NCBI GenBank assembly: GCA_029465975.1
Contig: CM055750.1
Span: 2,717,548 to 2,781,547 of the forward strand
DNA: 64,000 nucleotides
From: Dallia pectoralis
Taxonomy: Eukaryota > Chordata > Actinopteri > Esociformes > Umbridae
Direction: 5' to 3'
The position numbers and the translations under genes were made by a program. The notes beneath the pieces were generated by a model, which saw only the letters and a program-made list of their open reading frames with translations, did no database searches and was not told where the DNA came from. Each line of letters opens with the position of its first letter. The first letter of the stretch is position 1. Below are positions 22,252 to 34,900 of the stretch, one piece after another.

Positions 22252-25200
22252 TGTGTGTGTGTGAGATAGAGAGAGAGAGAGAACGAACACACGCACAGCC
22301 AATATCTTGAAATTCAATTACCAGTTTAAACATTGAGATATTGGGGGAGGGGATTGAGGTGGAGACCAGCATCACTCCCCCGGCAGCTGAGAGAATTGTC
22401 AAAGACTGTAATTGGAATAGAATATCCCCTTTTATCTTTAGCTCTGGAGGAAATATGTGTGGGAGACTTACTGCCGATGTACAACGAGACCAGGTGTTTT
22501 CAACAGCTCCCTCAAACTGTCTGGAAGCAACAGTTTAAAACCAGATTCCCGTCATCGCTGGCGTAGGAGCGAGTTTAATATCACGTTTAATATGTGTTTC
22601 TTGCCTGTCATCCGTAGATGTGATGAGAGACAGACTTATGCTAAGGATAACTGGACACGGGGCTCATTAATGTTAACGACTGTTTAATTAATTCTTAATG
22701 CTGGTCTTGAGCGACCCACAACCCTGTAGCCTTAAAGCATCAAATATTTAACTCAAATAATTAACTCAAAATTAGGGATTTGTTGCTTTAGACTGTTTGT
22801 TAGTTATACTGACTCCTCAAGCTCAACCACGTGTCGATAGAAGAAGATTTGGCGGAAGATTGAAAATCAGATTGAGTTCAAAATCCAGCTAATTCAACTC
22901 AAATCTTGACACCGTTTGACTTAATTGGTTTGTGAAATAAACATATGTAAGTAACAACTTGTACAAGTGCAATCGATTTCGATGACTTATGAGTAGAGGA
23001 GTGACCATGCACTTAGTTCAGGAGAAAAGACGATACACGATATTGGGTTCACGACATTGAAACGATATTTTTAAGAAGTGTTCAATGGAGAAATGTATGA
23101 CTGGAAAATAGTATTTTATTTGACTGAATGTCACAAAATGTGAGTATAATTTATCATATGTTGTAAAGGACAGACAATATGCAGGCACTGTAAAAAGATT
23201 TGCCACAAACTCAACTGACTGGCTTCTCTCCTGTATGATTTCACATATGAGTCTATTCAGACCTTATAACTCAGCATGTGACCTTTTCACTGAACCCCTT
23301 CGCACAAATTGAACATAAAAAACGACATAAACAACAAAAATAAATAACACTACGTTTTTCGTAGTCTTATTTTTTAAGTGCAAACAAAACGTTTCAATAT
23401 TAAAACTTTAAACTTTGTGTGACGGCAGATGGAGCAGCTTCTGCTTGGACATCAACAGTGCAGTAGTTCTTGAACTGTGATGAAAAAAAAGCAGGCAAAC
23501 ATCCAGGGTTGTGAGGTTCATCGTGTCCATCGTGTTTTTGCAGCCAGGAAGACACGTTATATTTCATATTTCAGTAGGCACGTAGGCACAACATTGGCAG
23601 GCCTATACTGGCATCATGCCCCTAATATCCAACAATAACCTTTTCATTACTTAGGCTAAACAACTTCTGCTTGCTAGCATTAGCATTGTAGCAGCTATAT
23701 TGGACGGGCGTGGCAAAAATTCTAAATTTTGTCGTTAGTTAGTCGTTACATACACGACCAAAGTGAGATGCCCGGAGTCATCGAAAACAAAATCGACAAA
23801 ATCATCAAAGGTGTTTTTCACGCCCGAGGCGCCGTGATGGGCTTTCCTCTTGTTTCACAAACACAACCTAATGGTTGCCATCTAGAATGAGATCCAGTTG
23901 GCAGTTGTCCCCTGGAGGCAGAAGCTACAACAGCGCTAATAGGAAGTGATTTGGAATAGAAACCCAGATACGAAGTGTCTCTCGTGTATCTACGTGTCGC
24001 ATATGGCAATAGGCAGCTCTTATAGTCGCTATAGGAAAGACATGTTTTAAGGATTTGCTTTATTTTATACCAGGTTGTGTTTTTTACCTCAGGCCGCAGA
24101 AGTGCACAAAACCACCCCAGAGCAATGTTCTCTTAACGACACTGAACTCCGTGAGGCTGTTTTGAAATATTATGCTTCTCCACTCGCTGGTCAAAGCAGA
24201 GGAAACATTAACATCTGATAGCCTCAAGGAGAGAGTTTGCTTTCCAGCTCTGTGGATATACTTGAGTGAATACAGATATTTAAAGAATCTGGCGAACGCT
24301 CAGTAGGCAAGAAATTATGCGCAGTTCGCACGCCTTTGCTGGATTTGTGAGCAATGCGGGGGTGGATATTCAAGAGGTCAAACCATCCGATAAAAACATA
24401 TGCTTCCATGGTGATGAGGACAGAAACAAACCGGTGACCCAAAGCTGTGGCAAAAAGGTGTCGGCTGGTGTTTTGGTTCTCTGAGTGCTTGAGGACCAAA
24501 CACACAAACACAACAGCTCATTACTCCTGATCCTGTTGGTCGACTGTAAACTTGACTCTTCAAATGGTGATGAGAACTTGTGTGCCGCGGTAAATCTTAG
24601 GCCAGGAAATGTACTATATTTTGATAGTTTAGAGAGAATCATGGGATATTGAGATTTGGGAAATTAGCAGAAAACCTATCCATAGAAACAAATATTTGCC
24701 AATAAAACAAGACAGGGCCACCAAGCTTTTTCTCTTCCCGCAAAGTTCTGTGACGATATAAGGTGTGTCTTGATACGCCTGTAAGTCATTCGGAATGAAT
24801 TTGTGTACATTTCTCAAACAGCTATGCTATGAAACATCATCAACGCTCATTCATATTATCCTGTAATTTGTGTGTACCCAGATGGCAATAAGTCATCACC
24901 CATCACGGCATCAGCACTGTATTTGAGTCCTGCATGACATGCTGATCAATGCAGGTTATACTGCTATTAGCAAAGGGACAACGGCTACAACGATATAAAC
25001 AGTCTGAACAACAACATTCTGAAGCAAAGAAGACGGATGAGTTAAATACTGCTACTTGTTAGATTTTTCTTGGGTTTGTGGTTCTGCTTACTGATGAACC
25101 AAGCAGCAAAACTTTCCTCATGTTCATAGCAGAACTCCTGAAACAGAGAGAAAAAAGTTGATAGCATTATGCTAATTCAATAGCGTCCCTTGGTGACAGT

Positions 25201-28200
25201 AAATGTAATGAAGATTTCTGAAAATGTGTTGTAAAAATTCCAACGTTTACACGACAATGTTTGTTTACACTGTGAGAGCATCATCCACCTCCCACATCAA
25301 CAGAACCTGACTCGTCTCTTTCGTCCGCCATATTAGCGTTTCCTGTCCACCTCCCACAGCAACAGAACCTGACTCGTCTCTGTCGTCCGCCATATTAGCG
25401 TTTCCTGTCCACCTCCCACAGCAACAGAACCTGACTCGTCCCTGTCGTCCGCCATATTAGCGTTTCCTGTCCACCTCCCACAGCAACAGAACCTGACTCG
25501 TCCCTGTCGTCCGCCATATTAGCGTTTCCTGTCCACCTCCCACAGCAACAGAACCTGACTCAGCTCTGTCGTCCGCCATATTAGCGTTTCCTGTCCACCT
25601 CCCACAGCAACAGAACCTGACTCGTCCCTGTCGTCTGCCATATTAGCGTGTCTCGTCCACCTCCCACATCAACAGAACCTGACTCGTCCCTGTCGTCCGC
25701 CATATTAGCGTTTCTCGTCCACCTCCCACAGCAACAGAACCTGACTCGTCCCTGTCGTCCGCCATATTATCGTTTCTCGCCACCTCCCACAGCAACAGAA
25801 CCTGACTCGTCCCTGTCGTCGGCCATATTAGTGTTTCCTGTCCACCTCCCACAGCAACAGAACCTGACTCGTCCCTGTCGTCCGCCATATTAGCGTTTCT
25901 CGCCACCTCCCACAGCAACAGAACCTGACTCGTCCCTGTCGTCGGCCATATTAGTGTTTCCTGTCCACCTCCCACAGCAACAGAACCTGACTCGTCCCTG
26001 TCGTCCGCCATATTAGCGTGTCTCGTCCACCTCCCACAGCAACAGAACCTGACTCGTCTCTGTCGTCGGCCATATTAGCGTTTCCTGTTCACCTCCCACA
26101 TCAACAGAACCTGACTCGTCCCTGTCGTCCGCCATATTAACGTGTCTCGTCCACCTCCCACAGCAACAGAAACTGACTCGTCTCTGTCGTCGGCCATATT
26201 AGCATTTCCTGTTCACCTCCCACATCAACAGAACCTGACTCGTCCCCGTCGTCTGCCATATTAGTGTGTCTCGTCCACCTCCCACATCAACAGAACCTGA
26301 CTCGTCCCTGTCGTCCGCCATATTAGCTTTTCTCGCCACCTCCCACAGCAACAGAACCTGACTCGTCCCTGTCGTCTGCCATATTAGCGTTTGACAGCTA
26401 CATCTCTTCCACTAAGAGATTTATGGCTTCTTTGACAGGCTGTGAGAGAAGGGCAGATTTCAATTTGTCCCCTAAAACGCATCGTCTGTCACTGCTGATG
26501 AAGAAATGCTACTTGACATACATATCTGGTGTAGCTGGCGATAAAGCTGCAATGTACATCGGGCTGTGCCTGGGGACGTAGAGATAGTAAATGGAATGGG
26601 CCGGGAATCTAGAGACGAGGACCAGGAGACTGTGTCCATCCAACCTAATGGATGAGTGAGGGTGGGGGACCAAATGGATGAGTGAGGGTGGGGGATCTAA
26701 TGGGTGAGTGAGGGTGGGGGACCTAATGGATGAGTGAGGGTGGGGGACTTAATGGATGAGTGAGGGTGGGGGACCTAATGGATGAGTGAGGGAGGGGGAC
26801 CTAATGGATGAGTGAGGGTGGGGGACCTAATGGATGAGTGAGGGTAGGGGACCTAATGGATGAGTGAGGGAGGGGGACCTAATGGATGAGTGAGGGTGGG
26901 GGACCTAATGGATAAGTGAGGGAGGGGGACCTAATGGATGAGTGAGGGTGGGGGACCTAATGGATGAGTGAGGGTGGGGGACCTAATGGATGAGTGAGGG
27001 TAGGGGACCTAATGGATGAGTGAGGGAGGGGGACCTAATGGATGAGTGAGGGTGGGGGACCTAATGGATGAGTGAGGGAGGGGGACCTAATGGATGAGTG
27101 AGGGTGGGGGACCTAATGGATGAGTGAGGGGGACCTAATGGATGAGTGAGGGAGGGGGACCTAATGGATGAGTGAGGGAGGGGGACCTAATGGATGAGTG
27201 AGGGTGGGGGACCTAATGGATGAGTGAGGGTGGGGGACCTAATGGATGAGTGAGGGAGGGGGACCTAATGGATGAGTGAGGGGGACCTAATGGATGAGTG
27301 AGGGTGGGGGACCTAATGGATGAGTGAGGGAGGGGGACCTAATGGATGAGTGAAGGGGACCTAATGGATGAGTGAGGGGGACCTAATGGATGAGTGAGTG
27401 AGGGGGACCTAATGGATGAGTGAGGGGGACCTAATGGATGAGTGAGGGAGGGGGACCTAATGGATGAGTGAGGGTGGGGGACCTAATGGATGAGTGAGGG
27501 TGGGGGACCTAATGGATGAGTGAGGGGGACCTAATGGATGAGTGAGGGTAGGGGACCTAATGGATGAGTGAGGGTAGGGGACCTAATGGATGAGTGAGGG
27601 TGGGGGACCTAATGGATGAGTGAGGAAGGGGGACCTAATGGATGAGTGAGGGAGGGGGACCTAATGGATGAGTGAGGGTGGGGGACCTAATGGATGAGTG
27701 AGGGTGGGGGTCCTAATGGATGAGTGAGGGAGGGGGACCTAATGGATGAGTGAGGGGGACCTAATGGATGAGTGAGGGTGGGGGACCTAATGGATGAGTG
27801 AGGGAGGGGGACCTAATGGATGAGTGAGGGGGACCTAATGGATGAGTGAGGGTGGGGGACCTAATGGATGAGTGAGGGAGGGGGACCTAATGGATGAGTG
27901 AGGGTGGGGGACCTAATGGATGAGTGAGGGAGGGGGACCTAATGGATGAGTGAGGGAGGGGGACCTAATGGATGAGTGAGGGTGGGGGACCTAATGGATG
28001 AGTGAGGGTAGGGGACCTAATGGATGAGTGAGGGTGGGGGACCTAATGGATGAGTGAGGGAGGGGGACCTAATGGATGAGTGAGGGGGACCTAATGGATG
28101 AGTGAGGGTAGGGGACCTAATGGATGAGTGAGGGTAGGGGACCTAATGGATGAGTGAGGGTGGGGGACCTAATGGATGAGTGAGGGTGGGGGACCTAATG

Positions 28201-31200
28201 GATGAGTGAGGGGGGGACCTAATGGATGAGTGAGGGGGACCTAATGGATGAGTGAGGGGGGGACCTAATGGATGAGTGAGGGTGGGGGACCTAATGGATG
28301 AGTGAGGGGGACCTAATGGATGAGTGAGGGTGGGGGACCTAATGGATGAGTGAGGGGGACCTAATGGATGAGTGAGGGAGGGGGACCTAATGGATGAGTG
28401 AGGGGGACCTCGTGCATGAGTGAGGGTGGGGGACCTAATGGATGAGTGAGGGGGACCTAATGAATGAGATTTGAGTCATTTGTAGTCGGTTGTAACGTCT
28501 CCACACAACCATGTATCATAACTATGTTACTAAACTGAATGCCAAAGGAATCCTTTAGAAACATGATGCGCGATATTTGTAATTAATCTTCATCAGGAAA
28601 ACATATCTAATTATTGTGTTAGATCTTTTTTTATGATGTAGACACTATTCCTTAACTAGCAAGCAGCATGATGAAATTGTTTGTAACGTTTCTGAATGGA
28701 TTTGTGCATTTATTTTGCAGCATCAGTGCTACAAATGAGGTTTACTAACAAGGTTCGGGAGGAGGACTTCCAGCTAATTAATTACAGGTGGAAGCCCTCA
28801 GCAATTAACAGCTAGAGGGTACATATAGACTCAGCAGTCGTACCTCGCTCCGCTGACAGCTCGCAGCATCCCCCCACCACCCCTTCTCCGCGCAAATTCT
28901 AGTCCTAACCACTTACATGTGGGGGGGGGTACTCTGGGTTCGGGCCGAATTCCGAGCCCGGAGCCCCAGGCCGGATCCCGAGCCCGGAACCATCCCTCCG
29001 GACAGCACGCCAAATACGTATTAAACCTATATCCCATAATTGGCATGTAAGTGCGAACTCGTGAATAGATATATATGGGTTTGTGTAGCTCCGGTCGATG
29101 AGATCAGTAACACATCTCTTCTGGTAAAGAGGTTACAAAAGACGTAGTTAGCAGTGATATATTATTTCTAGATAGGAAGAAAAAGAAGGTCCAATTATTG
29201 ACAATATACACCTGCAGAAACCAGCACATTAAATAGAAATCCATCAGTTACTATAGCAACCTTTTTATATCTCCCAGAGAGTATCCATCCCATCGTCCAA
29301 CATCGCAAACCATAAATTGGCTCACAGTCTGATTGAATATGCTGTATCCTGTATCTTTCGGTAAGAGGTGTATCTCTGACGGACAGCCACAGCGTAGGTC
29401 ATTTTAATGGTCACCTTGACAAGAGGACACCATCAATCATCTGACGGTGCCGGTAGAAATGGAAGAATTTGAGACACTAATTTGGAACAGTTTTTTTATT
29501 CGCGCCGGCCTAAATCGCCGGACTTGCCTAGTTGTACTAGTCTGTTGGAAGATTCACAGCTATTCTCACCCATGTCTGTACCCATGACACACTCATAACT
29601 AGCTGATGTTTCTAACAAACCGCGAACACGCAGCTGGAGATGCAACTCTACAACTCAACTTTTAAATTGCCTCGGCCATTTTGTTCACCTTGCTCATGTT
29701 TCTGTCTGTCTCAATGTCTTCTCCGCTGTCACTGCACTTCTTCTGTTCTCTGCCTGTACGCTTATGTCTCCCCGGTTATGAAATACAAGCTAATAGCTAG
29801 AATATATATTACAAATTAGTGCCTGGCTGGCTTAAGTTCTCGGTTAGTGTCACAGTGCTCCAGACCAACAGTCAGGTCTCACTGGCACCAGTAAACTTTA
29901 AACGATGATCTAGATATTCAAAATTATTGAATCAAAATTATTGAGATATTTTACAACCAAATTCTGGCGTAAACAACCGGAGCTAAGGCTTGCATGTGAC
30001 CATGGTGCGTTTTTTCCAACGATTGCCTTTTAAAATGTTACACGATCAGAACAGCATTTTCTCTCCAGGATTGAGTCGAGTGGCTCACTCATTAAAGTAA
30101 CAAGCACCTAAGCATAGCACGCACAGGGCACTCACTTCCATTACAGGAATCAGGACCAAACTGCTCTTCACGGTTTGACCAAATCAGGGTTTTAAGTGAG
30201 GTGATCATTTGGAGTGGGCTCTTTCAACACTGCTACCCTATCAATTTTTAGAGAGTAGCTATTTTTATTCATGTAGCTTTTGAATGTGAGTCTGCCAAGC
30301 TTCAGCTCATCTTAGAGACACATTACCGATTATGGCGTTGCAACTGCAAATTGTTTAACATGTTTGTATTCCCATCTAAACGGTTTTGTTTGAATAGGTA
30401 GATCGATGTACGCCATATGACCAAAAGTATGTGGATGCTTCCATCACACGTGTATAAGCTGGTTGGACATCGCTTTTCCAAAACCGTAGGAATCGATCTG
30501 GAGTTCTCCCCCGTTTGCAGCTATAACATCTGCCACTCTTCTGGGAGTGTTTTCCACAGGAATTTAAAGGTTCTCTGTGGGACCACATACAGGGGCAGCA
30601 GAGAGGTCCAGGTTGATGAGAATATCGAGATGTTGAGAGTCGGCTAGGTCATTGATCATTTTGACAAGGGCAGTTTCTGTGCTGTGAGACTCAATCTTGG
30701 ACGGAAAAAACTCCAGAAACAGATCACAATGTTGTACTGAGCCAGTATGAAGGGATGAATCCGTAGGCCAAAGTAGCAGGTTGACCTTGGAGAAGAGAGC
30801 TCTCGGGATTCCTTTGCTGGTATTTGGCTATCAGCCGGTTTAAAACAGACAATATACATTGTGGGTAGGTCATCTCCTTCTATTCTTTTTTCAGTGCACT
30901 TATTTTGACCTTTTCCAATGTGTTTTGACTAAAAACAGCTCATAGCTGCAGCGTATTGACCAAAGAACACACCCCTAGAGCCATATTGCTTACATTTACT
31001 GTACACACACTATGGTTTATTTGATAACATATCTCATGTTGTTTGTATTATTTACTGTGTTATCCATTCTGTAAGAACCACAGATATTCTGCAGGAAATG
31101 GTTGAACAGCTTTGTTCCCATGCACAGCGGAGATTAACGCCTTATCATTCGGCCATGCGTGTGTTTTCACGGTTCTGGCATGGAGGACGCGAAGTGGCTC

Positions 31201-31902
31201 AGATCTATTCTTGTGAGATTACCGGAACACTCACAGTTCTGAAAAGGGATTGAAAAAAGGAAGAATCGTAAAGTCAAATCGATGACTCAGTGCATCCCAT
31301 AGAACCAGAACGAATGCCGCTCAATTATCCATCTCGTGGCTTTTAGCAACATGATCTAGACGTGCGCTGTCCGGTCAAATTGGAAAACGTCAATGGACAG
31401 GCCTGCGTTTTCCCAATCATCCGAAACAAACTCCTGCTAATTTCGCCCAGTTTTTTTCGCAGCGCGTGGTCGTCGTCGTAATAATAGACCACTTTAAAGT
31501 GAATGCCCCCGTACTCCCAGAGCCTGCATATCAAGCCGGTGTGATATCCTGCAGGAATAGAATGCGTTACCCTGGGGTTGCTCGTGCCGTTCTCTGAGTT
31601 ACTCAGCGCCGCTGTCTCGACAGCCTCGACAGACGCAGGCTAAAGCGCTACTTCAGAGCTGGTTTTGCACGGGGATGCCATCAGAACCCCGGGCTGGGAG
31701 TTTCCATGGACACACCCACTCTGATCCGGAGTTTGTTTTTTCCGGATGCTGCTATAACATATACTGTTATATTCTGATGTCTTGGACTTTTGAGTAAGCC
31801 CGTTTCCCAGGGAAGATTAAGTTTGCTGTAGCTTTTCAAAAAAAGATGGTGCAGGAATACAAACAGATGCCCACACACACACACACACACACACACACGG
31901 AC

Positions 31903-31987
<85 letters not shown>

Positions 31988-34900
31988 GTGAACGGCTGTT
32001 TGGTCAAAAGCATTGATTTTTAAGGGGCTTACATAAAGAGTTGGTTGGTCTGTTGCAATTATTGACGTGAGGGAGTTTTCCTGGCAGTTTGGAGCTTGAC
32101 TGGAGGCGGATAGCAAACACACACACACACACACGGACACACGGACACACACACGCACATGCACACACACACACACACGGACTCACACACACACACAACC
32201 ATGCACTGACCAGAGAAGAACGCACTTCCAGTGAATAGCCCATGGGGTTACAGGAGGGAGTGTGTGTGTCTCTATATTTCTCTGTGTTACTGCGTAGTGG
32301 AGCCCAGGATTATAGGATTGGGTATTTCCTCCCCTTAGGCCACCTCCCATTACTCAAAGACCCCGGTTCCCAAATCTGCCGCAGCCTATAATTAGCAGAG
32401 ATGAACAGCGGACCGAAAATGAAACTGACCACAAATGTGTCCTCCATGTGATGTGTCCTCCATGTGATGTGTCCTCCATGTGATGTGTCCTCCATGTGAT
32501 GTGTCCTCCAAGTGATTTGTCCTCCATGTGATGTGTCCTCCATGTGATGTGTCCTCCATGTGATGTGTCCTCCATGTGATGTGTCCTCCATGTGATGTGT
32601 CCTCCATGTGATGTGTCCTCCATGTGATGTGTCCTCCATGTGACGTGTCCTCCATGTGTCCTCCATGTGATGTGTCCTCCATGTGATGTGTCCTCCATGT
32701 GATGTGTCCTCCATGTGATGTGTCCTCCATGTGACGTGTCCTCCATGTGATGTGTCCTCCATGTGATGTGTCCTCCATGTGATGTGTCCTCCATGTGACG
32801 TGTCCTCCATGTGACGTGTCCTCCATGTGATGTGTCCTCCATGTGATGTGTCCTCCATGTGATGTGTCCTCCATGTGATGTGTCCTCCATGTGATGTGTC
32901 CTCCATGTGATGTGTCCTTTATGTGATGTGTCCTCCATGTGATGTGTCCTCCATGTGATGTGTCCTCCATGTGATGTGTCCTCCATGTGATGTGTCCTCC
33001 ATGTGATGTGTCCTCCACGTGATGTGTCCTCCATGTGATGTGTCCTCCATGTGATGTGTCCTTCATGTGATATGTACACATGTTCTATTCAGTGTTATTT
33101 GATTCTGATTTTGAATCTATTTCAGTAATATTTGTTTGACCTTGGAATTTGTCTATTTACATTTGTTACATTTGTTATTAATATGAGTGTGACGAGATCT
33201 CGTGCCACGTGATACCAAACCTGACGTGAATTCTAGTCCAGATGAAAAGCTCATCTCATCTCTCATCTCATCTTCAACCGCTTATCCGGGGTCGGGTCGC
33301 GGGGTAGCAGCTCTAGCAGGGGACCCCAAACTTCCCTTTCCCGGGCAACATTAGCCAGCTCTGACTGGGGAATCCCGAGGCGTTCCCAGGCCAACCCTAT
33401 CCCTAAGGGAGAGGCCAGCCACCTTTCTGAGAAAACCCATTTCGGCCGCTTGTACCCGCGATCTAGTTCTTTCGGTCATGACCCAGCTTTCATGACCATA
33501 GGTGAGGGTAGGAACAAAGATTGACCGGTAGATCGAGAGCTTTGCCTTTCGGCTCAGCTCTCTTTTCGTCACAACGGTGCGGTGAAGCGAATGCAACACC
33601 GCCCCCGCTGCTCCGATCCTCCGACCAATCTCCCGCTCCATTGTTCCCTCACTCGCGAACAAGACCCCGAGGTACTTGAACTCCTTCACTTGGAGTAAGG
33701 ACTCATTCCCTACCCGGAGTAGGCACTCCACCGGTTTCCTGCTGAGAGTCATGGCCTCAGATTTAGAGGTGCTAACCCTCATCCCAGCCGCTTCACACTC
33801 AGCTGCGAACCGATCCAGTGAGTGCTGAAGGTCACCGACCGATGAGGCCATCAGGACCACATCATCCGCAAAAAGCAGTGATGTGACCATCAGCCCACCG
33901 AACGGGAACCCCTCCCCCCCATGACTACGCCTTGATATCCTGTCCATGAATATTACAAACAGGATTGGTGACAAAGCGCAGCCCTGGCGGAGGCCAACCC
34001 CACCTGGAACGAATCCGACTTACTGCCGAGGACACGGACACAGCTCATGCTTTGAGCGTACAGAGATTGGATGGCCCTGAGAAGAGACCCCCTCACCCCA
34101 TACTCCCGCAGCACCTCCCACAAAAGATCCCGGGGTACCCGGTCATACGCCTTCTCCAGATCCACAAAACACATGTAGACTGGATGGGCATACTCCCAGG
34201 CCCCCTGTCCGTGGTTCCCGGCCAGGACGGGCATTGAAATTTCATTGAAGTAGTCAGGGAGGCAGTAATAACTCTCTGGTCCCCCTTTTAACCACCCCGG
34301 TCTGCCACTCCTCTGGCACAGACTCCATGCAAATTGCAACAGAAGCTATTTTACTTTCGTCAGACCCCTAAAGGAATCTCCTCTAACATACAATAAGTTT
34401 TAGTAAAATACTGTAGAGAAGGTTCCCAAAATCTGTGATATTAAAAATGTATTTCACTAACGGATATAGCTTAAATCAATGATGTTTAACGGAGGTGTGA
34501 GTTAAGAGAAGGCAAAATCTGTGATATTAAAAATGTATTTCACTAACGGATATAGCTTAAATCAATGATGTTTAACATGGCGTCAAAATTAGCATCGCTG
34601 TGTTGATGTCTATGCAGAAGCTGCTACAACCGCCATCTGTTACGGACTCCGTAGGTGTAAAAGCCATTTGCAGAGCGGAGAATCCCGTTCGTGGTGGTTA
34701 TTTATAGATAAAACCAACGTGAAACAACGAACGGAAACGGAAACTGTATAAATGAAAGTGCGCGAGTGCGACTTATAAGAAAACATCCAATACAGTATTC
34801 AATGTAAAATGGCCCACACACCTAAACATACACGGAACTTTGAAATAATAACTGACAATATGGTGACACTCCCCAGTTACTTCAATAACCTCGCTGTTAG

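Noticed and set aside
32354..33081. Open frames of about 200-240 codons on the - strand
   Set aside because: All three frames of the 16-bp array are open and contain only repeat residues.
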